DNA from: Chromera velia
Lineage: Eukaryota > Sar > Chromeraceae
Length of the DNA stretch: 51,499 bases
Assembly: GCA_018398765.1 (NCBI GenBank)
Contig: JAHBMJ010000285.1
Location: 1-51,499, forward strand
Direction of reading: 5' to 3'
Positions 36,152-47,478 of this stretch are shown here, one piece after another. Position 1 is the first letter of the stretch; each line of letters opens with the position of its first letter. Made by a program: the position numbers and the translations under genes. The notes under the pieces are model-generated. The model had not been told where the DNA came from, made no database searches, and saw nothing but the letters and a program-made list of their open reading frames with translations.

Positions 36152-38864
36152 TTAGCCGAAGGGGCTCCTCCTCACGCCTCCGGCACCTGCCCCCCCTGGG
36201 GCCCCTGCTGAGGGGGGCACCTGAGGAGCCCCAAAGGGGCCCTGCTGCACCGGAGGAGGCTGGTGTCCCTGCTGCTGTTGCTGCTGTTGCCATGCCGGGC
36301 CACCAGAGGGAGGAGGAGCAAAATACGCCCCCCCCGCCCCGGGGGCCGGTGCCGGGTGTCCAAGAGAGGCCGCGGGGGGCGGGTACGGGTCCACAGGAGC
36401 CCCGGGTCTCCGGGGAGGGGAGACGAACGTTCCCCCCCCTGCTGGAGGGGGGGGGGCGGACGAGGGGGGGGGTCCTCCGCCTGCACGGAAAGGGGGGAGT
36501 TGAGAAAAAATGGGGAAAAGGTTCCAGGATAGGGAAAGAGAGAGGCGCAAAAAAGAGAGGAGAAAAAAACAGAGCAGTCATACTTGTGATTCTTCGTTTT
36601 AATTTTGATGAGACTGTTCTTGACCTAAGGAAGACAATAAAAGGTCCACAAGTCCGTCTGTCTTTCTGTGCGACAAAATCTCGAAATCCGCCCTGTCGTT
36701 CCTCTTGTCAGCTTGTTTCCCTCCGCTACCAGAGAGGCAGGAATCTAGGAAGCATCTAGAACTAGGGGAAAGCAGGCCTGCTTTGGAAGCTGACTGACTG
36801 ACCCGAGAGGACGTCCACGTATCTGTTCGCTGCTGCCCCCCCCGCCCCCGTGAGCATCGCTGCCCCCGCCCCTGCGGATGCGACGGGAGCCGCGGTTGGG
36901 GGGGGGGGCAGGGACGCGATGTGCTGTGCGTGTGCGGCAGCTGCAGCTTCTCTTCTGTCGACTTCGTCTTCTTCGCCTGCACACAGGTTGAATGAATGGT
37001 GGATTGATGGCAATATGGGATCATGGACGGATTGCCGGGCTCCTGCTGATCTTTTGAAGGCGCAAGTAGGCAGAGATGCAGACACGCAATCAGGCTGCAC
37101 TGCTTGTTTCTTCTGGTAAGAAAGAGACAGTGGGAGTGGTACCGCATCTGAAGCAAGACCTGCGTCAGGGAAGGGGAGAGGGAAAGCAGACCAAACAAAC
37201 TCGTCCCTGTGCAATGTATGGAGACTGCACGCAAGACGACAAGACACGGAAGGACTTTCTTCGAACCCTCCGCTCCTTTCCGGACCTCTATCACAATCAA
37301 CAAATGAAATGCAAGAAAAAAGACCAAAACTTTTGGAACACAAGGAAGAGGCAGACAAGACAAGATATCCATCTCTCTAGCAGAGCAGCCGACAGACCTT
37401 CCATGACCCATCTCTGTTTGGCCTTGTCGAAATAGTATTTGTTCTCTACTCCCACCTCCCTTTCCTGCTGGACCCCCGTGATGGCCTTCTTCAGGCCCCC
37501 CACCAGGGAAGAGAACAGACCGCCCCCCTCTGCACCCGACTCACTGCCTCCGGAAGGCACAGGGCTGGCAGGCTGCTGCTGCGGTTGCAGGTGCTGCTGC
37601 TGCTGTTGGACCTGGGGCTGGGGCACTGGCATCTGCCCTTGGGCGGCAGCAGCGACAGGAGGACCTCCCGGGACTGCAGGAGCCAGGGGGGGCGGCTTCA
37701 CGGCAGACGGCTGGTGGTCCAGGCCAGGGCTGCGTCCGCTTGGTCCCCCCTGCTGGTGCTGTTGGTCTTTGGAGGCGAATGAAGAGGCGACGTTTTTGAG
37801 GCCTCCCCAGAGTGACGAGAGCGCACTGCCGACCTGACTGGAGGTCTGGCCAGCAGACGAAGACTGCAAGACAGGAAGAAGGGGAGAAACATTGAAGACC
37901 GTCACAGCCAGTGGTTGAAACTGAGCAGTCAAAAGTGAAAAAGAGTAGAAAGAAATCGGAAGATTCGGTTTCCCTTCTACACAATGAATGACGAGGGGCA
38001 ACAGGCCCCTGCAGAGAACCAGAGAGAAACATGCAGAAATGAATACACGATAGATTAAAGAAAAACGAATGAAGAAGAGCCATCGAAGGGATCCATGCAC
38101 CGACGCACACCCTGCCCAGTCCGCTCACATCCGTACGGCCCCACGCACCCACAAACAAACCCTCTGACCGACCCACCGGTCCTGCAGCCTTATCCTTGTG
38201 CTCCTTGATTCTCATCTCTGTCTCTCTCAACAAAAGCTTCAGTTGGTCCGGGACGGCAGGAGCGGGCATGGTCCTCATGAAGGCTGTGGTGAACTGGCAA
38301 TACCGGCTTGCCTGAAGAGAAGAGGCATGCAGGGAGACGAAGGAAGTCATGGAGAATGAAGATGAGCACGGCACTCATTCAAAAGGAAGGGACTCTAGCA
38401 TGACAATTTACTCGGCACCTGGCTGCCGTTTTTTTTTCAGCCACCGAGCTGGGTGTGTGAGATTGCAAAGTGTGAGCGCATAGGCAATCGGCTGCGTGGA
38501 TGAGTGAGTTGTGAGTAGGTTCCGAAGGCCAGCCAGCCGATCAGCCGAACCGACCGACTGACCTTGGAGAAGAGCCCAAACTCTGAAAGTCTCCCCGCAT
38601 AGAGAAGGCGGAAGGGCTGGAGGCTCGGGAAAAAGAACTGCAAGCAAAAAGGGCGAAAGGGAACACGACCATCAATCACAAGAAAGAAGTGGGAGGGACA
38701 TGGGGGGCCTTCCTTTTTCGAAGCAGTCACACCGAGAGAGAGTAAAGGGAGAACAGAAAGGAAAACGACAGCCAAGCGTGCGTTTACAACTGCACAAACT
38801 CAGCAGAAATGTCTGACATTCCGGTGGAGGGGTTAGGCAGCAAGTGTAGCACAACTCACAAGCA

Positions 38865-38930
<66 letters not shown>

Positions 38931-41900
38931 GAGAGAGAGACAGAGAGGGGGAGAGAGAGAAAGCAGGAAAGAAAGAAAGAAAGAAAAGAAAGAAAAGAAA
39001 GAAAAGAAAGAAAGAAAGAAAGAAAGACAGAGAGGGAGGGAGAGCACAAGCCTTCCATCCCCTTTTCACCCCTTTCAACACCCGTCCAACCAGTAGAAGA
39101 GAAGAGTAAACTTCACTGCCCGTGCATGCTATCATTCCTTGCCGCATCACAGAACCGCCCGCCCGCCCGCCCGCCCGCCCGCCCGACCGACCTGCGACTT
39201 GAAGTGCCTCACTGCGTATTCCAAGGTTTCGGTCATCTGGAAGTGCAGAGGGTCCGACAGCCGACCGAAGCAGCTCGGATGGCGGTGATTTGCACCTGAA
39301 CGAACGTTCAAACAAGACCGAGACGACCAAAGATCAGAGAGAGGAGAGGGAAGTAAGATGGCGAGAGAGAAAGGGAAAGGCACAAGACAAGAAAAACACG
39401 CGAAAGACACCACAAGCAGGATTTCCTTTTCTGAGGAAGAGGAACGCTGAAAAGGACGGAGCTCTGTGTCAAAAAACCAGATGAACAGCCAGAAAAAGAA
39501 GCGCTTCCACCGACGCACCGACCTACCGACCGACCAATGAGAACGATCCGAGAGGTCTGGGAGTCGATAGACCCAGGCCAGATGCCCGCCAGAAGGAAAC
39601 AAAGGTGGGCAGCCCACGGAGAAGCCAAAAGGGTCTCAGCTCCCTGCAGCCACAGGAGCACCCGAAGGAGCAACAGATTCAGGAACAGATGGACACACAG
39701 GAGAAAACAAAAAGATTTCCCGCCCTCTCTCTGCATGGAAAGAGCCCTGACGTCTTTCTTCTCCCAAGAGCTCTCTCTCGGTGTTGCTCCGCCTCTTTCT
39801 CTCCCCATCCACCCGCTCGGACATTTAACGCGCCCATGCATGTATGTGCAGACTGACCGCCGGCTCCGATGCGGCTTTCAGAAGAGCGTCGCCAATCCGA
39901 ACGAGGCAGGCAGAGAACGCGCTGACCCCCTCCTTCTGCTTGCCAGTGAAGTCAATCGCCTCCACGGAAGCCTGGGGGCTCAGTTGGGACGCCCAGGCGG
40001 CAGGGAGGTTCATCAGCCGTTCCGCAAAGAAGTACACGGAAAGGACCAAGAGTGGCCAACAGAGCAGAATCTCTGCACAAGCACAAACAAGAGGGCAACA
40101 GAAATCAAACACGAGAAAACAAGAGCTTGGTGCAGACACCAGAAAGGAATAAAAAGAACGAAAAATTGAAAAGACGAAAGCGAGAGGAACAGGCGGGAGA
40201 GACTCACAGACACAGAGAGAAAGAAAAAAGGGGTGAAACAAGAAAGGGGACGGAAGGAAGACCAACGAACCAGCCAACCGACCATCAGAGATAAGAGGCG
40301 CTTTGTTGGCGACGAGCATGAAGAGGATTGAGGCGACCTGCCCGGCCTCTGCCGCCTCCCACTCATTCATTCCTGCTGCCCTCTTCTCTGTCGCCTGCCG
40401 AACTTGCTCCTGGCTCGTTTGCGTTTCTACCCCCCCTCCCTGCACCTCTGATTGCACAAACTTCGACACCGTCTCCCCATATGCTTGAGGGCTCTCCAGG
40501 GAAGAGAGGAGGAGCGCGTGGGCCCAAAACCCTCCGGCCCTTGCAGAAGCAACAGCCTGCATGCACGCCGGAGCAGAAGCCGAAGAACCAACGGAAACCA
40601 AGTCTCAGAGAAAAGCCATGCAGGACGAAGAGTGCAATGATCGACAAAAAAGCAGAGGCAAGTGAGGGAAGGGGACACACGCGCACTGCAAAAAAAAAAA
40701 CGTGTACCCTCACGCCCCCCCCCCACATACCTCAGCAGCATTACCTCTGGTCAGAGGTTCAAATACTCCCCTGATGCTCCCCTCTCTCCCCGATGGCCGC
40801 TCTCCTCTTCTTTCTCTCTTTGCCCTAATCTTCTTCTGCACTTCCATCAGCGGATCTTTGAGCATCAACGCGATCTGGTGGTGCACAGCCTTCCCGTGAC
40901 ACTCAAGGGTGCCGAGGAGAAAGGTCCAGAGGAGACGCTCACCCACTCTGTTGCTCACCGCGGTGCTCCCCCCCCCCTCCCCCGCCTGCTGTAGAGACCT
41001 CACGCGATTCTCCATGAACTCACGGAGGGCGTCAGTCAGCTTCACGTCCACGTGACCGAGGGGCCCAGGCCATCCCTCGAGGGACGAGGCACTCACCACT
41101 GGGGGGAACGAGTCCTTCAGGGCCAGGACAGAGGGGGCCTCACTCTCGACAGTCTCCTTCAAGACCGAACTCAGCGACCAGACGGCACACTCGTTGTTGC
41201 ATTCCTGCAGAGAAAGAGGAGGAAGAGAGGGGAGTGAGCTGTATGGAAAGAAAGAAAGAAAGAAAGAAAGAAAAGAAAGAAAGAAAGAAAGAAAAGAAAG
41301 AAAACAAGAAAGAAAACAAGAAAGAAAACAAGAAAGAAAGAAAGAAAGAAAGAAAGAAAAGAAAGAAAGAAAGAAAGAAAGAAAAGAAAGAAAGAAAGAA
41401 AGAAAGAAAAGAAAGAAAAGAAAGAAAAGAAAAGAAAAGAAAGAAAAGAAAGAAAAGAAAGAAAGAAAGAGAGAAAGAAAGAAAGAAAGAAAGAAAGAAA
41501 AGAAAGAAGGAAAAGAAAGAAAGAAAGAAAGAAAGAAAAAAAGAAAGAAAGAAAGAAAGAAAGAAAGAAGGAAGGAAGGAAGGAAGGAAGGAAGGAAAGT
41601 AAGAAAGTAACAAACTAAGAAAGTAAGAAAGAAAGAAAGAAAGAAAGAAAGAAAAGAAAAGAAAAGAAAAGAAAGAAAGACAGACAGACAGAAAGAAAGA
41701 AAGGAAGGAAAGAAAGAAAGAAAGAAAGAAAGAAAAGAAAGAAAGAAAGAAAGAAAGAAAGAAAACAAGAAAGAAAACAAGCAAGAAAGAAAGAAAGAAA
41801 GAAAGGAAGGAAGGAAGGAAGGAAGAAAGGAAGAAAGAGGAAGAAAGGTTGAGTGCAATCAGCCGCCCTTTCATTTCTTCATTCAATGATCCATTCATAC

Positions 41901-43827
41901 ATTCACTCATTCATTCATACATTCATTCATTCATTCATTCCTCGAATCATCCTTCGGCTCACAATGAAGTATGTTCTCTATCCCTGTCTCGCTTACTCTC
42001 TCCCTTTGCCGGTCCCACAAAAAAAACTGCTGCTGCAGACATCACACACACAACCCCCCCCCCAATTCCCTTCCCCCCCCTCTCCCCAGAAGGACAGACC
42101 TGAAGGTTCCAGCTGCCCTGGGGTTGGGGAGCAGGCCGAAAGTGGAAAAGCTTTCCACCGAATCCAAACGCTATCGTTGCCCCCGACACCGCCGGAAGAG
42201 CCCCACTTCCCCCACCCACGCCTGCTGCCTGTGTTGCGGCCCAGCCGCCCCCCACAGCACCGCCACCAGGAGGAACCAATGGTCCCCCCGGAGGTCCCCC
42301 TGCCGACGCCAAGTGTGGGACGGCAGGAGGGTACACGGGAGCCTGGCCTGGTTGCGGAACAGACACAGAGTCCGAGCGTGAGTTGGGGGGGCTTTGCCTG
42401 AAGGGAAAAGGAGGGGCAGTGGGGGGGCCTCCTGAACTTCCTCTGCCGACAGGGGGGACGACAGGTTGATTGAAGCCAAGAGGGGGACTCTGGTGCGTTG
42501 GTGTGGAGGGGGCTGGGGAGGCGTGGGGGAAGGGGGTTGTTGGAGCTGACTGAGGAAATGGGGACGCGGGAATGCCCTGCTGTTGTGGTTGTTGTCCCGG
42601 AAAATTAGAGTTGATGGGTGCAGGTGCGTCTCTATTCAGAGGCGATTGCGAAGAGGACTGCGTTGAGTGGAGACGTGCAACTGCGGAGGGGGGGCCCTGA
42701 GTTGCTGTTGCTCCTGCCACACTGGGGGCACTGGAGATGATGCCGCTTCCTGGGACTGAATTTGACACTGCCATTGCACTAGGTGCAGGAGCATGTGTTT
42801 GCATGGGATGTTGCTGCGAAAGATGGACTCCCGTCGGCGTGTGTCCAGAAGGCATGGGTGCTGACATTGCGGCAGAGAACTCATCTGTTTCTTCTGCACC
42901 CCCCTGTGCCCCCCCACTCGGGGGAAAGAGCCCCGATGCCGCACCTGAGGCCACTGACGGAGGACCCTGTGCTGCCCGAGTGGAGGGGGGAATTGTGAAA
43001 AGCCCCCCCACCCCCGAGGTCGGAGACCCTCCTGTTGCAGCTGTGCCGTTTGGAGGTCCCGACCTCACAGATCCCGAAGAGCCGTGAGACATCGTCGACA
43101 CCATCACAGGAGGACCCCCCGCCTGTCCCCCCATTGCCCCCCCGACAAAGGACGAAGAAGGAGGGGGTGCTGCTGCGACTGACGACTTAAAGGAAGAACT
43201 GGAGGGGGCGGACTGAAGAGATGTGGGGGGTATTTGGGGCTGTTGCTGCTGTCGACTGAAGCTCGGCTCCGGATCAGTAGGACCGATTCCGAATGCATCC
43301 TCGACTCCCCTCAATGCGTCCGCAGCGCTGATCTCAGGCTCGGAGACCCCGGGGGCACCTGACGCCGGCATGAAAGGGGGGGCAGCACCTTGAGTGACGG
43401 GAAGGCCGACCCCGACGGCAGGGGGAGGGCCCGCTCCGTGTGCCCCGGCATCCCTGTTTCCCCTCGAGAGATCCAGCTCGAACGTGAAGTTTCCGAGAGT
43501 ACCTGCAAGTAGAAAATGGGGACAGGCAAGCTTAAGCAACCAAGGGAAGGGCAAAAACGAGTGGTCAAGAGGGAGGCAAAGCAGTCGGCAAGGGAAAGAG
43601 AAGTCTGTCACCCTGCACAACAAGACAAAGTGATTGCGCGCTCGAGGAAGTTCTCCTTCCACCTCCGGCTGCATACAGACATACACATGCACCTCAAGTA
43701 TTACTTGAGCAGCGCACCCCCTAGCTCTGAACCCCACCACCGGAAACAATGCATGTCCATGAAGACTTCTCTCTGACTCACCCTGTCCACCGTCCTGTCC
43801 GATGTTCGCAAAGACGGAATCCTGCAT
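36152..43827 (-). CDS. SEC16: Sec16-like COPII coat assembly protein, 12 exons
   Basis: Exons in transcript order: 43827-43782, 43502-42100, 41204-40731, 40556-40283, 40072-39858, 39643-39535, 39295-39192, 38637-38563, 38311-38177, 37863-37398, 36976-36803 and 36480-36152 (TAA). All phases agree; total 3804 nt, 1267 residues. Residues about 16-480 are Gly/Pro/Ser/Gln-rich and end with IAFGFGGKL, a motif that precedes the conserved domain in Sec16 proteins. Residues about 600-945 match the central conserved helical domain in order: GGFWAHALLLSS, FMLVANKA, WAAHLCFLLAGI, RIVLIGANH, QMTETLEYA, LQPFRLLYAGRLSEFGL and ASRYCQ. Near residue 1090 is the C-terminal motif NKYYFDKAKQRWV, then a Pro/Gly/Gln tail. 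Sec16 scaffolds Sec13/Sec31 and Sec23 at ER exit sites. The 5' end is uncertain: ATG 43827 abuts a possible acceptor, and an upstream exon (ATG 44498) is possible. Confidence 0.87.
38867..39032. repeat. (CA)n/(GA)n/(GAAA)n compound microsatellite in a SEC16 intron
   Basis: CA then GA then GAAA repeats on the plus strand, inside the intron between 39192 and 38637. On the transcript strand it is CT- and TTTC-rich. Confidence 0.95.
39156..39191. repeat. (CCCG)n tetranucleotide abutting a SEC16 splice donor
   Basis: On the transcript strand this begins at the donor itself as GTCGGTCGGGCGGGCG and continues in the same 4-bp period. The splice site is therefore the edge of a tetranucleotide array. 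Confidence 0.9.
41247..41845. repeat. (GAAA)n/(GAAAA)n microsatellite in a SEC16 intron
   Basis: About 600 bp of GAAA-type repeat on the plus strand with GGAA and GACA variants, in the intron between 42100 and 41204. On the transcript strand it is a TTTC tract leading to the acceptor at 41205. Long Lys/Glu/Arg or Phe/Leu/Ser frames here are artefacts. Confidence 0.96.
41869..41945. repeat. (ATTC)n microsatellite
   Basis: CATTCATT-type tetranucleotides in the same SEC16 intron as the GAAA array. Confidence 0.93.
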
Positions 43828-44588
43828 ACAGAAAGAAAAGGGCGAAGATTCACAAGTGAGGCCGGTGGTTGGGCTCTCTTTGAAGAAAAAACACGAGGAG
43901 ACGCGATAGGTGGGCGGGTGGGTGGGTAGGTGCACCGGCCTGATCGACGACACCTGTGCTCCCAACAACAGACCATCAACCGGACAGACACCGCTTTCAC
44001 TGACAGACTGACCAAGTGCGAGTCGTCTTCGCTGAAAAAATTCGCCATTTTCCTTCACAAAGTTCCGGTCGCCACAAAAACTTGGGAAGATATATACAGG
44101 AGAAAGAGAGAACCGTCTCAGATCAGATCCGTTCAAAAGAATCAATCAGAGAGAAAACGGCTTTCAGACAAATACGTGGCGGCCCAAACAGCCCAACAAA
44201 TGGCAAGATGGGAGAGACTGTACAGATCCCGAGCTCCCTCCCGGCGAGAAAACTCAAACTGCAAAGAGATCAAGTGCAGATGGAGGAGTTCTCACTGTGA
44301 GAATCTATCGATAAAAAACAGTGACTCAAAAGCGAATTCATCCACAGGCGAGAAAGTCACCACTGCACAGGACCCTCCTGAATGCGTCCGAGCTATAGAC
44401 GCATACTGAGCACTGAGCAGACCGGAGCTAGACTGAAACCGTTCCGCACCCATTCGCTGCCTCCCCTCAAGATTGCGAACGCGCGCTCTTTCTGCCATGC
44501 ACGTCCACGTCTCCAAGCACGGGGATGTTTGGGGGGCACTTAAAAAAGTGGATCGGCGTGCGAACATGCGAATTCAGTCTGCTTGACA
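43828..44588. other. SEC16 upstream region with a possible 5' exon
   Basis: Presumed promoter and 5' UTR. A minus-strand frame beginning at ATG 44498 reads MAERARVRNLEGRQRMGAER and stays open to 44292. It could be a first coding exon, but no donor joins it cleanly in phase to 43821, so it is not included in the gene. Confidence 0.4.
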
Positions 44589-44786
44589 CATTCAAACTTC
44601 TTCGCGAAAATCCCGATCGCTCCTAGTTTGGACTGTGGGACCCGTAGATACGACTAGATTCACATCTTAACGAAGGGTAACTCCGTTAAGCCATATCAAG
44701 GGGGCGCATTTCGCCTAATGCCGCATAGCTGTTTCACTTGCTTACGCAACATTAGGCGTGCGCCCAAGGGATGTAGCGGCCCCCCA
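44589..44786 (+). repeat. 200-bp direct repeat, copy 1 (hairpin-bearing)
   Basis: Matches 45194-45390 in the same orientation at about 90% by eye. Both copies start CATTCAAACTTCTT and end AGCGGCCCCC. Each contains two potential hairpins: CTTAACG with CGTTAAG, and CGCCTAATG with CATTAGGCG. Copies are about 605 bp apart and could be the ends of a small element, but no TG...CA LTR ends or coding content are seen. Confidence 0.88.
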
Positions 44787-44967
44787 CTATGTCGCACATA
44801 ATTAGATCCCTTATCAACAATCTTCCCCCCCCGTTCACCCCGAAAAACCAGTATGAAATAGTCCTTCCCCAGTAAACTAAGTTCACTACCCGAGCAGTCG
44901 ATCGGCTTTACAGCTAAGGCAATGGATTGGAGAAGCACTGTTTAAAGTGGTGGGAGGGTGGGTTCTA

Positions 44968-45037
44968 GTTCGTTCGACGGAACTGTCAGAACGGACTATC
45001 ATCTTTTCTCCTTCATTTAACTCCTCTTCAACTACTC
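44968..45037 (+). repeat. dispersed repeat, partner of 31227-31300
   Basis: Contains GTTCGTTCGACGG and GAACTGTCAGAACGGACT. It is present in inverted orientation near 31227-31300. It lies between the two copies of the 200-bp direct repeat. Confidence 0.8.
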
Positions 45038-45057
45038 AACATATCTTTTCTGCCTCA

Positions 45058-45193
45058 CACATTTTTCTGAGCGCGCGGTAGATAAAACCGCCACCACTAT
45101 TTTTTCTTGTCTGCGCGGGACGGATTTGCCGTCGGATCATGATTTCCGTCATTTGAACGCACGGCTTCGCTCCGCAAGCTAGGTTTCGCCTTC
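45058..45193 (+). repeat. dispersed module, partner of 32550-32745
   Basis: Same ends as the copy at 32550 but about 55 bp shorter in the middle. It is directly followed by copy 2 of the 200-bp repeat. Confidence 0.85.
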
Positions 45194-45390
45194 CATTCAA
45201 ACTTCTTTGCGAAAATCCTGATCGCTCCTAGTTTGAACTATGGAACTCGTAGATACGACTAGATTCACATCTTAACGAAGGGTAACTCCGTTAAGCCGTA
45301 TCAAGGGGGTGTATTTCGCCTAATGCCGTATAGCTGTTTCACTTGCTTACGCAACATTAGGCGCGCGCCCAAGGGATCTAGCGGCCCCCA
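45194..45390 (+). repeat. 200-bp direct repeat, copy 2
   Basis: Same orientation as 44589-44786. The two hairpin stems are intact although the flanking sequence has diverged. Confidence 0.88.
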
Positions 45391-45879
45391 GTTTAAGACG
45401 GGTCCCCAGTCTGAAAAGACAAGAAACAGTAATACGTATTTTGGTTAATCAATAAACATTTATGTTTATGATTTGCCATTACTGGTTCATATCTTAGAGC
45501 AGATCAGATAGAGCTGAAACATTCTATAATGTAGCAACTGCATGTGCCTAAAGATACAACAATTTATTGTTACCAATAAATTTATATCATCTTTTTTCGC
45601 TTTAGACACTGCCTCTTTGATCAACTTTGAGGTCCTATTTCAATGGTGATCTACTGACTATATAGAAGAACACGCCGGATTTGTGTTTGCTATCAGGTCT
45701 GCAACGGATCAATTGGTACAGGGAGAGCCATAACATCCCCTCTGCCTTTTAAAGATGCATAGAAAGAGCAAACGCTATGAGATGTTGCCTTTCTCTGTCT
45801 GCAACGGATGCCTAGACATAGCAGCAGCTGCCTTTTAACTCCGCAAACGATGCGGTGGCCTAGAGACAGGGGTTTTACC

Positions 45880-46640
45880 CTTCTCTGTCTACAAAGAAGA
45901 AAGGTGTACAGAGAGAGGGTCCTGCCCTTTTCTGTCTGCAAAGAAGAAAGCTGTATAGAGAGATGGGTCTCTACCCTTCTCTGTCTGTAAAGAATGAAGA
46001 TGTACAGAGAGAGGGTCCTGCCCTTCTCTGTCTGCATAAAAGAAAGATGTACAGAGAGAAGTGTCCCTGCTCTTCTTTCTCTGCAAAGAAGAAAGATGTA
46101 CAGAGAGAGGGTTCCTGCCCTTCTCTGTCTGCAAAGAAGAAAGATGTACAGAGAGGGGTCTCTGCCCTTCTCTGTCTGCAAAGGAGAAAGATGTACAGAG
46201 AGAGGTGTCCTGCCCTTCTCTATCTGCAAAGAAGAAGGATGTACCAAGAGAGGGGTCCTGCCTTTCTCTGTCTGCAAAGAAGAAAGATGTACAGGGAGAG
46301 GTTCCTGCCCTTCTCTGTCTACAAGAAGAAAGATGTAAAGAAAGAGGGTCTTGCCCTTCTCTGTCTGCAAAGAAGGATGTACCGAGAGAGGGGTCCTGCC
46401 CTTCTCTATCTGCAAAGAAGAAAGATGTACAGAGAGGGGTCTCTGCCCTTCTCTGTCTGCAAAGAAGAAAGATGTACAGAGAGAGGGGTCTCTGCCCTTC
46501 TTTGTCTGCAAAAAAGAAGGATGTACAGAGAGAGGGGTCTCTGCCCTTCTTTATCTGCAAAGAAGAAAGATGTACAGAGAGATGGGTTTCTGCCCTTCTC
46601 TGTCTGCAAAGAATGAAGATGTACAGATAGAGGAGTCCTG
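45880..46640. repeat. 48-bp minisatellite, about 16 copies
   Basis: Units of about 45-49 bp containing AAAGAAGAAAGATGTACAG and CCTGCCCTTCTCTGTCTGC. Several frames on both strands stay open because the unit has no stops; unit lengths vary, so these are not genes. The reverse-complement array lies at 32110-32557. Confidence 0.95.
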
Positions 46641-46659
46641 CCTGTTCTGTTGAAGTTAT

Positions 46660-47470
46660 AGGCAATAGAATGAAGTTAGGTTTTTAGATTGAAGGCTAGT
46701 AAGAACGACATAGACGAGTCTTATTTTGTTAGTAAATATTTAGTTATTAAATTGAGCAACAGGAATGATAGATTAAGAAGTTATAGAGAAAGATTAATCG
46801 AAATGTAAGAGGCAAGGTCTTATAGGGCTGATATACAGTAAAAGGGGTTTACCTTGATGGAAGATTGGTAGAGAATGGATGGAAATGAATTAAACACTTC
46901 GGTATAAAAGAAATAAGTCAGACGATATCAGAAAGCTGATAAAAGAAATAGTTAAAAAACTTGAGTAAAAAAAAAAAGTAATAGAGTTAATAAGAAAGAC
47001 GGAAAATAGATTGATAGAAGGTCAAGCAATAAGTCTGATGATAAACCGATACAAAGCCGATTAATCGGTTCTGTATCGGTTAAGGCAAAGTATGTCAAAC
47101 TTGATACACTTTCAAAAATGAAAGTCTGTCAAACATGATACACTTACACAATTGATACACTTTCACAATTGGCAACCTTTGCAGGAAACAAGCATAAAAT
47201 GCAACTTTAAAAAAAAAGAAAAGAAAGAATCGATTAAAAACTTGACCTCGGAGTTACTGTAACAGAATTGAATCCCAAATCGAGTTGACTTACCTTCTGG
47301 AAGAATTGACTTGAAGCGATCTGAACCGACCTTCACTGACTTCAATAACACTGAGTGAATAATTAAAAGATACATTCAACTCCAATTCTAGTTCTATTCT
47401 TCCGTTTCGGCTTCGTCTGACCTACTGAGTCCGGAGGAGCACGGAACACGTGGTGACGCCAGCGAGAGTT
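46660..47470. other. AT-rich region before the retroelement, no gene seen
   Basis: AT-rich, with short repeats of TGATACACTTTCA near 47100-47170. It may include the 5' LTR of the retroelement below. The LTR boundaries cannot be set because the 3' LTR lies outside the window. Confidence 0.4.
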
Positions 47471-47478
47471 AAACCTCA

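Noticed and set aside
36018-36759. Plus-strand and other-frame long ORFs over the last SEC16 exon
   Set aside because: GC-rich shadows of the Pro/Gly-rich SEC16 tail.
41140-41910. Long Phe/Leu/Ser or Lys/Glu/Arg open frames
   Set aside because: They are translations of the GAAA microsatellite inside a SEC16 intron; every frame is open because the repeat has no stops.
44589-45390. LTR pair of a small TRIM-like retroelement
   Set aside because: Same-orientation repeats fit, but no TG...CA ends, primer-binding site or polypurine tract could be seen, so it is kept as a plain direct repeat.
45693-46665. Overlapping frames of up to 272 codons on both strands
   Set aside because: The 48-bp minisatellite lacks stops; unit length varies and frames on both strands are equally open, so no protein is being conserved.
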